Shown: positions 29,058 to 37,401 of the stretch, in pieces
How the letters are laid out: each line of letters begins with the position of its first letter
Numbering within the stretch: position 1 is the first letter of the stretch
The notes under the pieces: generated by a model
The model's input: only the letters and a program-made list of their open reading frames with translations
The model's database searches: none
Told to the model about the DNA's origin: nothing
Source: Winogradskyella marina
GTDB taxonomy: Bacteria > Bacteroidota > Bacteroidia > Flavobacteriales > Flavobacteriaceae
DNA: 64,000 bases
Direction: 5' to 3'
Assembly: GCF_015645385.1 (NCBI RefSeq)
Contig: NZ_JADOET010000001.1
Span: 372,001-436,000 of the forward strand
Translations under genes and position numbers: made by a program

Positions 29058-30590
29058 TTATTCAAGTGGTAATAAATCCAATTGCGCTTGCGGATAGGGT
29101 AGAAACTCCTTATCTGCTGTAAACGTTCTGCCATCGTAACTTAATTCGTCATATTTGTCTAATCGTATCATATCGAAATAACGCACGCCCCATTCCATTG
29201 CTAATTCAGCAAATTTCTCGTCCATAACTTGGTCGTTAGTAACGCCTGAAAGCGTAGGCATACCGACTCTACTCCTCACCATATTTACGGCTGCATCAGC
29301 GGTCATGGCAGAACTACTTGCTCCTTGTGTTAACGCTTCAGCATGCATTAATAATATTTCAGCATATCGGATAACAATCAAATTTTTACTTGATCCATAT
29401 TCGGTTCTACCTTCAGTTAATTGATTCGATGGTAAATAATGCTTTCCACTCGCAAACATAGCTCTCGGATAATCATTAAAAATATCACCATCTGGTGTTG
29501 TATTAGATATATAATTGGGTAACGATGCATATTCAGGATCTGTCATTAATTCATCCATTCCTCTTGGCGTAAAATTTACACTAGTTATTAATCGTGTTTG
29601 ATCACCTCTATCAATCATGAATTTGATATACTTTAGACTAGGTTCATAAAAACCCCAACCTGCTGCTGCACTTTCTACAACTGGCGTCCAATTTGAAGGT
29701 CCAAATGGTGCAAACAAATGATTATTTGCATCACCATCCTCTGTATTATAATCAGAAAACTGTAGCTCAAAGATGCTCTCATCACTTAGTTCACCAGGTT
29801 TTTTGAATAGTTCATAAAAATCTGGATACAGCGAAAATTTATTAGAACCAATGATCGCTCCTGTTGCATCTGCAACACCTTGATAGTTTTCAAGTTCTAG
29901 ATTCGCCAAGGCTTTAATTGCCAAAGCGGTGTATTTGGTAACGCCGCCGAATACATCTTGACGTTCATTAGGTCTTTGATCTGGAAGAAACGGCATCGCT
30001 TCATCCATTAAGTCTGAAATATATTGCATTACTTCGCCTTTGGTTTTAACACCATTCTCTAATTCTAAAGCAATATCTGTAGACCCAATAATAAAAATAT
30101 CTCCCCACATCCTAGACATTTGGAAATGTGTAAATCCGCTTAAAACTTTACATTCTGCCATATATTGGTCTGCTCTATCCAAATACTCATCTTCTGTTGC
30201 AAAATTTTGATAAAGTTGAATGGTTTCACGAGAACTTAAAATTCTTACAATATCACCATAAAAATTCTCCCAAATTTGATTATACATCCAATAGTTATTA
30301 TCATAAATAAAAAGGTCTGTATCTGCTAATGGCTGTTGATCACCGAGACCTCCTGCGTTTACATCATCTCCTCTTACTCCAATTAGAATAGGATCTTCCC
30401 AACCTCTTGAGTACACGGCAGAATAAGCTCCAATTAATGGCAAAACCATATCATCCGATGCAGTATAATCTAAATCATCTGCTGCGAGTTGACCATCGTT
30501 TTCTTCTAATTTATCGTTACAGGCAAAAACGACCATACAGAACGCTAACAATAAAGCGAGCTGTTTTGTTATTTGTTTAATATTTTTCAT
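29058..30590 (-). CDS. susD: SusD-like outer-membrane nutrient-binding lipoprotein
   Basis: About 510 aa. I start at ATG 30590 (MKNIKQITKQLALLL) because it gives a standard leader; an ATG three codons earlier (30599) is possible. Lipobox VFAC gives the anchored Cys. SusD/RagB features: N-terminal LIGAYSAVYSRGWEDP, TPR-like helical half (YMAECKVLSGFTHFQMSRMWGDIFII), the LIVIRYAEILLMHAEALTQG motif, and AMEWGVRYFDMIRL near the C-terminus. It caps the SusC pore and loads the glycan for import. Paired with SusC immediately upstream. Confidence 0.95.
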   Translation of the reverse strand: MKNIKQITKQLALLLAFCMVVFACNDKLEENDGQLAADDLDYTASDDMVLPLIGAYSAVYSRGWEDPILIGVRGDDVNAGGLGDQQPLADTDLFIYDNNYWMYNQIWENFYGDIVRILSSRETIQLYQNFATEDEYLDRADQYMAECKVLSGFTHFQMSRMWGDIFIIGSTDIALELENGVKTKGEVMQYISDLMDEAMPFLPDQRPNERQDVFGGVTKYTALAIKALANLELENYQGVADATGAIIGSNKFSLYPDFYELFKKPGELSDESIFELQFSDYNTEDGDANNHLFAPFGPSNWTPVVESAAAGWGFYEPSLKYIKFMIDRGDQTRLITSVNFTPRGMDELMTDPEYASLPNYISNTTPDGDIFNDYPRAMFASGKHYLPSNQLTEGRTEYGSSKNLIVIRYAEILLMHAEALTQGASSSAMTADAAVNMVRSRVGMPTLSGVTNDQVMDEKFAELAMEWGVRYFDMIRLDKYDELSYDGRTFTADKEFLPYPQAQLDLLPLE

Positions 30591-30605
30591 GTTTAGCATT
30601 TTTTT

Positions 30606-33600
30606 TTAAATTTTAATATTTACACCAAAAGTATAAACCGCAGGAACAGGATACGTTTCACGATCCACACCATCGTTAACCTCCGGATTAAACCCATTAT
30701 AATTAAAGATGGTAATTGGACGCTCTGCAGTACAATACAACCTCACTTCAGGCATATTCTTTCCTCCGAGTGCATTTCGCGGAATGGTATAAGCCAATTG
30801 GATATTTTGTACGCGGAAATACGATCCATCCTCTACAAAAAAGCTACTCATTCTTTGGTTCCATGCTTTTCTTCTACCTTCAGATGAAGGATAAGTATTG
30901 GTTGTGCCCTCACCATGCCATCTATTTATTGCGAAATCGGCATCAATATTAGTGTCATTTGTAAAAATAACCTCTCCTCTTTTACGGTTGAGTATTTTGT
31001 TACCAGTTTGCCCTGAAAAAGAAACAGATAGGTCGAATTGTTTATAATTCACATTTATATTTCCCCCATAAGAAAATGACGGTAAATAAGATCCTAGAAC
31101 TACTCTGTCATCAGCATCTATAACACCATCGTTATTTTGGTCTTTATAAATAAAATCTCCAGGAACAAGCTGATTCTGGTTCACCGATAACTCATTTTGT
31201 GCAGTAGGATCTGCTGCAACTTGCGATTCATTTTGATATACACCATCAACTTCCCACCCAAAAAACGCATTCACAGGCTCTCCAACTATCAGTCTTTGAC
31301 GAAAAGCAGCACTTCCGGTGTCTAAATACCCTTGTTCAGTATTTATTTGGGTTACTTCGTTTTTTAGTGTTGCTATATTTCCCCCTACTGAAAAACTCCA
31401 GTTATCATTGATAATTTGGTTCCAATTTGCAGCTACTTCTAAACCTTGATTTCTCATTTCTCCAACATTATCTAGAACCGTTTGCGAAATAATAGGAACT
31501 TGTCGTGGTAATACCAAATCTTTAGTATCTCTTACATAATAATCGACCTCTAAACTTAATTTGTTGTCAAAAGCTCGTGCACTGATACCAAGATTCGTTT
31601 CTTCTAAAATCTCTCTTTTTATATTTTGAAAAGTACTTGTAGCCAAAATACCGTTAGTAGGTATATCACCAATACTTGTTACCTCAGTAGATATTGTATT
31701 GGTCCCGCTACTACCACCTAGCGATCCGTTAGCTAATTGCCCCCAACTAGCCCGTAATTTTAAAAAGTTAAAAAGGTTACTGTCATTCATGAAATTTTCT
31801 TCAGATAAGACCCAACCTAAACCAACAGCTGGAGTAGTAACCCATATTTCTCTAGGAAACCTGCCGTCTCCTTCATGTCTTAATGTAGCGTTAAGCAAAT
31901 ACTTATTCTTAAAACTATATTCTAACCTGCCAAAAACAGCAAAGGAATATTGGCGATCTCCTAATTCACTTACTTGGTTACTAAATGTAGTAGGGTCTGC
32001 AAAATCCAAGTACCAAGAACTTTCTAGACCTATACCTTGAATATCGAAACCTGTAGCTTCAAATTCATTTATTTGTTCATCTCTATATGCTGTACCCGCC
32101 AACACAGTAAGATTATGATCCCCAAAGGTATCGTTATAAGTTAATGTATTATCCCAATTTTGATTTGAAAATTTATTTTCTTCACGCTTAATATTCGAAG
32201 TTTCTCTTTGCGATACCCCAGAAGTAAAATAAGGAAATCTAACATTACGAGCAGAAATTGTAGAATAATCGTGGCTATATAAGGTTTTAAATTTTAATTT
32301 ATCTGGAATTAAATCGTATTCCACAAACATACTTGCTAATACCTTTCTAACTTTAAGTTGGTTATTGTTATAAGTCATTACAGGGAATGGGTTTTGTGCA
32401 CCACGATAACCTAACAAACTAGCATCTGAGTAAGGAATTGGAGCCGCTTCTGTATTTAATTCATCAAAAACAGGTAAAATTGGTACCGCAAAATACGCTT
32501 GAAACCAAGCCCCATTTTCCGGATTATATTGTGTAGAATTACTAAATATTGCATTTGTCCCAACGGTTAAGCGATCTGACAATTCTATTTCAATGTTAGA
32601 TTGAATATTGAAACGCTCGTATTCGTTTTTCATATCTAAAATCCCGTCTTGTGAAAAATAACTCGCATTGACGCCATAAGTCGTTTTCTCTGAACCACCA
32701 GCGACACCAAAACTATGACTAGAAATTGGAGCAACTCTTAAAATTTCTTTGTACCAATCCGTATTGACGTTTGGAATATTAGGATTAACCCTACTTCTAC
32801 CAAAACGTTGAATCGCATTTTCCACAAATTCTATATCTGCCTGAGATTGCGATTCATAGGCCATTGTTACAAATTGTTCTGCATTAGCCATTTTAACCAC
32901 ATTCTGGGCATTTTGATACCCTGAATAACCATTGTAAGTAAATACAGGTTTTTGTTCTTGCCTTCCATTTTTAGTCTCAATGATGATAACTCCATTAACC
33001 CCTCTTTGTCCAAAAATAGAAATCGAGGAGGCATCTTTCAATACCGAAATGGTTTCAATTTGGCTGCTATCTAAAAAATCGATGGTATTATAAAACATGC
33101 CATCAACTACATATAAAGGATTATTACCTCCTTCTTGTGAATTCACCCCTCTAATTCGAACTGTTGGCGAACCACCAGGCGAACCACTACTGACTACTTG
33201 CACACCTGCTACTTTACCCTGAAGTGATTGCATCACATTACTGTTGGGTGTTTTTTCAATATCCTCAGATTTAACGGTGGTTATAGCACCTGTTAAATCT
33301 GCTTTTTTCTGCGTACCATAACCAACGACAACAACCTCGCTTAACGAAGCAACATCATCCTCTAAAGTAATATTTAAAACGGTCTGATTTTCTATCGTCA
33401 CGGTCTGGGTAATAAAGCCCACATAACTGAATTCAAGTTGAACACCACGCTCAACGCTAATAGTATAGTTACCATCAAAGTCTGTTGTAGTTCCTCTACT
33501 TGTACCTTGCACAATGACATTAACCCCTGGCAAGGGCATTCCATCACTTTCACTTGTTACGATTCCATTAATTTCTAACTGTTGCGCAAAAGAACAGATT

Positions 33601-33641
33601 GAAAAAAACAACATCAACAATAAACTAGTTTTTGTTTTCAT
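30606..33641 (-). CDS. susC: SusC-like TonB-dependent outer-membrane transporter
   Basis: 1011 aa. Signal peptide (to FAQ, about 19), CarboxypepD_reg-like N-terminal domain (about 22-105, GMPLPGVNVIVQGTSRGTTTDFDGNYTI), SusC-signature linker VVVVGYGTQKKADLTGAI (TonB contact and plug start), plug (about 115-225, TPNSNVMQSLQGKVAGVQV), then a 22-strand barrel ending VYTFGVNIKI with the C-terminal aromatic motif. It imports oligosaccharides with SusD. First structural gene of the PUL; the region upstream (33642-33893) carries a cluster of repeated sites. Confidence 0.96.
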   Translation of the reverse strand: MKTKTSLLLMLFFSICSFAQQLEINGIVTSESDGMPLPGVNVIVQGTSRGTTTDFDGNYTISVERGVQLEFSYVGFITQTVTIENQTVLNITLEDDVASLSEVVVVGYGTQKKADLTGAITTVKSEDIEKTPNSNVMQSLQGKVAGVQVVSSGSPGGSPTVRIRGVNSQEGGNNPLYVVDGMFYNTIDFLDSSQIETISVLKDASSISIFGQRGVNGVIIIETKNGRQEQKPVFTYNGYSGYQNAQNVVKMANAEQFVTMAYESQSQADIEFVENAIQRFGRSRVNPNIPNVNTDWYKEILRVAPISSHSFGVAGGSEKTTYGVNASYFSQDGILDMKNEYERFNIQSNIEIELSDRLTVGTNAIFSNSTQYNPENGAWFQAYFAVPILPVFDELNTEAAPIPYSDASLLGYRGAQNPFPVMTYNNNQLKVRKVLASMFVEYDLIPDKLKFKTLYSHDYSTISARNVRFPYFTSGVSQRETSNIKREENKFSNQNWDNTLTYNDTFGDHNLTVLAGTAYRDEQINEFEATGFDIQGIGLESSWYLDFADPTTFSNQVSELGDRQYSFAVFGRLEYSFKNKYLLNATLRHEGDGRFPREIWVTTPAVGLGWVLSEENFMNDSNLFNFLKLRASWGQLANGSLGGSSGTNTISTEVTSIGDIPTNGILATSTFQNIKREILEETNLGISARAFDNKLSLEVDYYVRDTKDLVLPRQVPIISQTVLDNVGEMRNQGLEVAANWNQIINDNWSFSVGGNIATLKNEVTQINTEQGYLDTGSAAFRQRLIVGEPVNAFFGWEVDGVYQNESQVAADPTAQNELSVNQNQLVPGDFIYKDQNNDGVIDADDRVVLGSYLPSFSYGGNINVNYKQFDLSVSFSGQTGNKILNRKRGEVIFTNDTNIDADFAINRWHGEGTTNTYPSSEGRRKAWNQRMSSFFVEDGSYFRVQNIQLAYTIPRNALGGKNMPEVRLYCTAERPITIFNYNGFNPEVNDGVDRETYPVPAVYTFGVNIKI

Positions 33642-33695
33642 TTATAGATTGTTTAATTTAAATAATAGAGATTAGTTAATTCAATGCCGAAGTTA

Positions 33696-33861
33696 TAACG
33701 TATTACTCAAAGTACTTAAAATATATTTACATTTTAAATACACCACTCTTAACGTAGACCGGCTAAAAACTTTAAATAAAACTCACTTTGACGTAATATA
33801 AAGCTATAAAAAAAACGTTGTAGTAGCGGTGAAATTAACAAAGTGACGTAGAAATGACGTA
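33696..33861. promoter_or_regulatory. Cluster of five TRACGTA sites upstream of susC
   Basis: In the 252-bp gap between susC and the regulator gene, TAACGTA (33696, 33750) and TGACGTA (33789, 33844, 33855) occur five times, all in the same orientation. The sites at 33696 and 33855 share an extended TRACGTATTAC. Spacings are 54, 39, 55 and 11 bp, three of them close to whole helical turns. Chance expectation in this length is far below one. A likely binding array for the PUL regulator; the promoter itself was not recognised. Confidence 0.55.
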
Positions 33862-33893
33862 TTACAAATTAGGAGCTAAGTAAGAAAACGCCT

Positions 33894-36701
33894 TCAATTT
33901 TTGAAATTCAATAAATAATCCACCAAAGAAATATCATTTTCTAAATTTAATTTCTTTTTTAATCGATATCTATGGGTTTCGACACCTCTTACTGAGATAT
34001 TCATAAGTGGAGCAATCTCTTTTGAAGATAAATTCATTTTGATGTAAGCACAAATCTTTAAATCCTTTGGAGTAAGTTTAGAATGTTTAAGCTTTAAAGC
34101 CTCAAAAAATTCCTCGTGAACTTGACTAAAATTATTCTCAAAAACTTCCCATTCATCTTTTAAAACAATTGAATTATCTAATTTTTTTACAATCTTTTTG
34201 TATGTGTAATAATTACTGAAACCATCTTTGTTAATCATCAGGTCCTTTTTGATATCCTGAAGCGTTTCATTCTTTTTAACTAAAGCCATTGCATTATTAG
34301 CTAATTGCTTACTTTTTAATTTGATTTCGTTCTGTAAGGATTCGTTTTTAAGCTGAACTATGCGTTTTTCGTTTTCTAGCGTTTTTTCTCGCAATAATTT
34401 TTGCTGTTCTTTTTGATACTTAACTTTTATTATGCGCTGTTCCTTTGCTATTTTTCTATTGTGAAGGGTATAAAATAGAACTGTAGTTAAAACTGCTAAT
34501 AACAAATACAATATATATCCTAATGTATCTTTATACCAAGGTGGATAAACATTTAGACTTAGAGATTGAACAGGCGATACATTTCCAGCATTATCACTAC
34601 TTCTAAAAGCAACAGTATAATCGCCATAAATTAGGTTTGAAAATTCAACTTTATTTCCTTCAACTCTATACCACGTATCGTGTGCTTTATCTGCCTCTCC
34701 TTCTGAAATACTATACTCAAAAAAATGGTTTAGAGATTTAGGTGAAGACAATTCTAAGGCTATACTTTCATTAAACTTAAACCCCAAAGATTCATCGTCT
34801 ATTGCAGAAATACGCATCGGAATATCATTTATTGACATCGTCTCAATTTTTGGTTTTTGCAGACTAACTCCTGGAATAGACGTATAATTTAGCATCATAA
34901 ACCCATTATCAAGATTTAAAGCGTAGATGGAATCTTTAATTTTAGAAACGTTTTCATAACCAACGATATACCTGTTTTTCAAAAATAAATCATTTAAAAA
35001 AAAGGCCTCTTGAGTATCATCAAATGATTTAAATTTTATAAAACTATTTTTATACTTAAGTGCAAAAAGGTCGGTATTATCTTCAGAAATAATATAACTA
35101 TCCTTCCCTAACAACTCATTAAGCAAATCATAAGGCACTATAGAATCTAGAATAGGCTCATATTTCTGCCAGCCATCGTTAGATTTAAAACTAATATTAT
35201 TTCTAATATTATAGATGCGAACATTATAATTAGAACTAATGCCTTTATCTAGATAATTCTCTACTTCAGTAATTGCCTCATAATTCTCATTAAAATGAAC
35301 TCTATATACACCTTTTGTAGCATGAGCCACCCAAGCCGTATGCGGATCTTCAAACACTAAAAAACGCGATGGAACTGTAGTTTTACCAAGGTGTTTTACA
35401 TGCCATTCACCTAAAATCTTTTCAAATTTCACCAAACCAGAATATGTACCCTGAATATACGTATGGTTTTGTTCTGGTACTTTTTTAATAGTCCAACCAC
35501 CGTTATGTGTAGAAATACTGGTAAACTCATCTTTGTCGACGATAAATGTACCTTCATTATGGCCACAAAAAAGCTGACCTTCAATAATATCTAAATCCCA
35601 CACCTGACCTTGCGAGCCTTCTATAAACTTTAGCTTCTCATCTTTATCTAATCTAAAAAGGCCAGTATTTGTCCCAATATAAATATTGTCCTTGTACTCT
35701 ACAACATCATATACAGCCCCTAATTCCCCAGACACATCATTAAAAAGATAATTACTACTATTAAGATCTATACTGGCTATTCCATTATCTAGACCTAGCC
35801 AAAGGTTTCCGGTTATATCAATAGACTGACCTAAAACGGTATTATTGAGTAAGCCATTCTCTTTACTTATATGAAATTTAGATACTCCAAGACTATCTGT
35901 AATATAAACACCATCTTTTATGGTACCAAAAACCATATCACCACTTTCTAACATGGAAAATGCATTTAACTGCTGAAGACGTATTTGCTCATTAATGTTG
36001 AAATTAGTCTCAATTAGAGTACCTTTATCTAAGAAAAAACTTCCTTTTAAAGACGTCATCAATAGCAACTTATCGTTAAATTTATTAATAGAAATAATTT
36101 TAGTATCTATCAGTAAATCATTATAATAAAATGATTCTAATCTCTCACCTTTCAATAAGAACACACCTTCATTTAACGTACTTACATACAAATCATCTTC
36201 AACAACACTACAAGATATAATAGCAGAACCAGGTCGTAACTGAACAACATTTTCAAAATCGTAGATATAGATATTTAAAAATGACCTGAAAATAATTTTA
36301 TCCTTAAAGCTCACGATTTCCCATATCTCTTCATTTGGAGAAATAAGATCAGGAATCATATCACTTAATGAGTGGTATCCTAATGTACCAAATTCATCTC
36401 GTTTCCAAAATCCAAATTCTTCATAAGAACCAGTATAAACAACATCATCCACTGCCAAAACCGACCGAACTATAGTTTCGTTAGGTAATTGATAAAATTT
36501 CCAAACTAAAGCATCATACTCTAATAAACCACTATTGTTTGCAACATAGACCTTACCATTGTCTGCCCTAGAAATATCCCAATTTTGGTTACCTGCCTTA
36601 TATTCTGCCAATGTGTAATTATGAATATTTGGAGAGAATTGGCTATAACACTCTGATGAAAAAACAAAGAAGAAAAATAATAATGGCAATAATTTTTTCA
36701 T
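33894..36701 (-). CDS. Membrane-spanning PUL regulator: reg_prop propeller, triple-Tyr domain, LuxR HTH
   Basis: About 935 aa from ATG 36701 (MKKLLPLLFFF); the upstream ATG at 36716 would add five residues. Signal peptide, two-component-regulator propeller repeats (about 40-600, e.g. GNLWLGLDNGIASID, IYIGTNTGLFRLD), Y_Y_Y domain (about 620-700, VEFSNLIYGDYTVAFRSSDNAGN), one membrane helix (about 710-730), a long coiled coil, and a C-terminal LuxR-type HTH (last ~65 residues, LTPKDLKICAYIKMNLSSKEIAPLMNIS). It has no kinase or receiver domains: a periplasmic sensor wired straight to a DNA-binding end. It ends 252 bp upstream of susC. Confidence 0.9.
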   Translation of the reverse strand: MKKLLPLLFFFFVFSSECYSQFSPNIHNYTLAEYKAGNQNWDISRADNGKVYVANNSGLLEYDALVWKFYQLPNETIVRSVLAVDDVVYTGSYEEFGFWKRDEFGTLGYHSLSDMIPDLISPNEEIWEIVSFKDKIIFRSFLNIYIYDFENVVQLRPGSAIISCSVVEDDLYVSTLNEGVFLLKGERLESFYYNDLLIDTKIISINKFNDKLLLMTSLKGSFFLDKGTLIETNFNINEQIRLQQLNAFSMLESGDMVFGTIKDGVYITDSLGVSKFHISKENGLLNNTVLGQSIDITGNLWLGLDNGIASIDLNSSNYLFNDVSGELGAVYDVVEYKDNIYIGTNTGLFRLDKDEKLKFIEGSQGQVWDLDIIEGQLFCGHNEGTFIVDKDEFTSISTHNGGWTIKKVPEQNHTYIQGTYSGLVKFEKILGEWHVKHLGKTTVPSRFLVFEDPHTAWVAHATKGVYRVHFNENYEAITEVENYLDKGISSNYNVRIYNIRNNISFKSNDGWQKYEPILDSIVPYDLLNELLGKDSYIISEDNTDLFALKYKNSFIKFKSFDDTQEAFFLNDLFLKNRYIVGYENVSKIKDSIYALNLDNGFMMLNYTSIPGVSLQKPKIETMSINDIPMRISAIDDESLGFKFNESIALELSSPKSLNHFFEYSISEGEADKAHDTWYRVEGNKVEFSNLIYGDYTVAFRSSDNAGNVSPVQSLSLNVYPPWYKDTLGYILYLLLAVLTTVLFYTLHNRKIAKEQRIIKVKYQKEQQKLLREKTLENEKRIVQLKNESLQNEIKLKSKQLANNAMALVKKNETLQDIKKDLMINKDGFSNYYTYKKIVKKLDNSIVLKDEWEVFENNFSQVHEEFFEALKLKHSKLTPKDLKICAYIKMNLSSKEIAPLMNISVRGVETHRYRLKKKLNLENDISLVDYLLNFKN

Positions 36702-37099
36702 TCTGTAACAATACATTTTTTATTATTTAACGCTTAAAAATAAGAATTTCATTCTGAGTGACTTCAAACATCGAAAAAATTACGATAAATAAAGATCCAA
36801 CCTGAGTTGAGTCTATAGAGTTTCTACTATAATTATTTTTTTTACCATCAAAATATCTTTAACAATTTAAACAATTCCATTTGACGCATCTACATCACCC
36901 TGAACAACTTGAGGTTTTTTTTTAGCTCTAGAGTCTTCAAAAATAAACTGATCATTATGCATCATTACCCTAAAACCTTCACCTATAAAAGTTTTAAACG
37001 TAAATTTACCTTTTGATCCCTAGATTACTTCCAATAATTGATTCTTTTTAAAATTTAATTAGGAATTCAAAATAAAATCTCTAATATTTGAACCAACAA
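36702..37099. other. Divergent intergenic region between PUL regulator and ilv leader
   Basis: Roughly 400 bp, AT-rich. It should hold the regulator promoter (minus) and the ilv promoter (plus). Near the leader ORF, TAATATTTG at 37082-37090 resembles a -7 box with one extra base but has no TTG at the right distance. A fragment of minus-strand coding sequence is described separately. Nothing else was recognised. Confidence 0.35.
36867..37019 (-). pseudogene. Possible remnant of a small protein-coding gene
   Basis: An open frame on the minus strand, bounded by a TAG at 37020-37022 and a TAA at 36867, reads GSKGKFTFKTFIGEGFRV then HNDQFIFEDSRAKKK and VVQGDVDASNGIV. The frame continues upstream of the TAG as KKNQLLEVI. 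Amino-acid composition looks protein-like, and DASNGIV resembles the end of fasciclin domains, but no start codon in a suitable place was found. Could be a decayed C-terminal piece of a gene or chance. Confidence 0.25.
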
Positions 37100-37174
37100 A
37101 TGAAAAAACAAGTCATTAATATCATTTCAATTATTAGCATCGTGATTATTTCTCGAAGCCAAGGAATGCTATGA
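37100..37174 (+). CDS. Ile/Val-rich leader peptide of the ilv operon (24 aa)
   Basis: Short ORF, ATG 37100 to TGA 37172-37174. The peptide begins MKKQVINIISIISIVIIS and ends RSQGML: 8 Ile and 2 Val among 24 residues, with Ile at 6, 8, 9, 11, 12, 14, 16 and 17. It is followed 23 nt after the stop by an intrinsic terminator and precedes ilvD by 227 bp. This is the arrangement of a classical transcription-attenuation leader in which ribosome stalling at Ile codons reports isoleucine supply. Leu24 and the two Val may make it respond to the other branched-chain amino acids. Confidence 0.85.
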   Translation: MKKQVINIISIISIVIISRSQGML

Positions 37175-37207
37175 CAAATTAAACATAATTAATTTTTAAG
37201 CCTTCCT
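37162..37207 (+). promoter_or_regulatory. Predicted antiterminator of the ilv attenuator
   Basis: AGGAATGCT at 37162-37170 (the last leader codons) can pair with AGCCTTCCT at 37199-37207, the 5' arm of the terminator, giving 8 of 9 base pairs. A ribosome stalled on the Ile run leaves 37162-37170 free and the antiterminator forms; a ribosome at the stop codon covers it and the terminator forms. Positions fit the standard attenuation logic. Confidence 0.7.
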
Positions 37208-37226
37208 ATTTCGGAAGGCTTTTTTT
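37198..37226 (+). terminator. Attenuator terminator before ilvD
   Basis: Perfect 9-bp stem AAGCCTTCC (37198-37206), loop TATTTC, GGAAGGCTT (37213-37221), followed by an unbroken T run to 37226. It lies 175 bp before the ilvD start, so it acts on the leader transcript. Confidence 0.9.
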
Positions 37227-37401
37227 ATGCAAAAATTTAAGACACTTGGACATCATATTAAATGCTATTTAAAAAACTTACAATCAACACATTACACTAA
37301 TAATGAAACTATTGAATTTAGAATAAAAACGCATAACACTAGTAAATAAAAATCGTATAACAACTAATTTAGATTCTGCAAATCAATTTTGCCTAAATAC
37401 T

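Noticed and set aside
36750-36775. TTCATTCTGAGTGACTTC as another dispersed repeat copy
   Set aside because: Too short and without an inverted partner.
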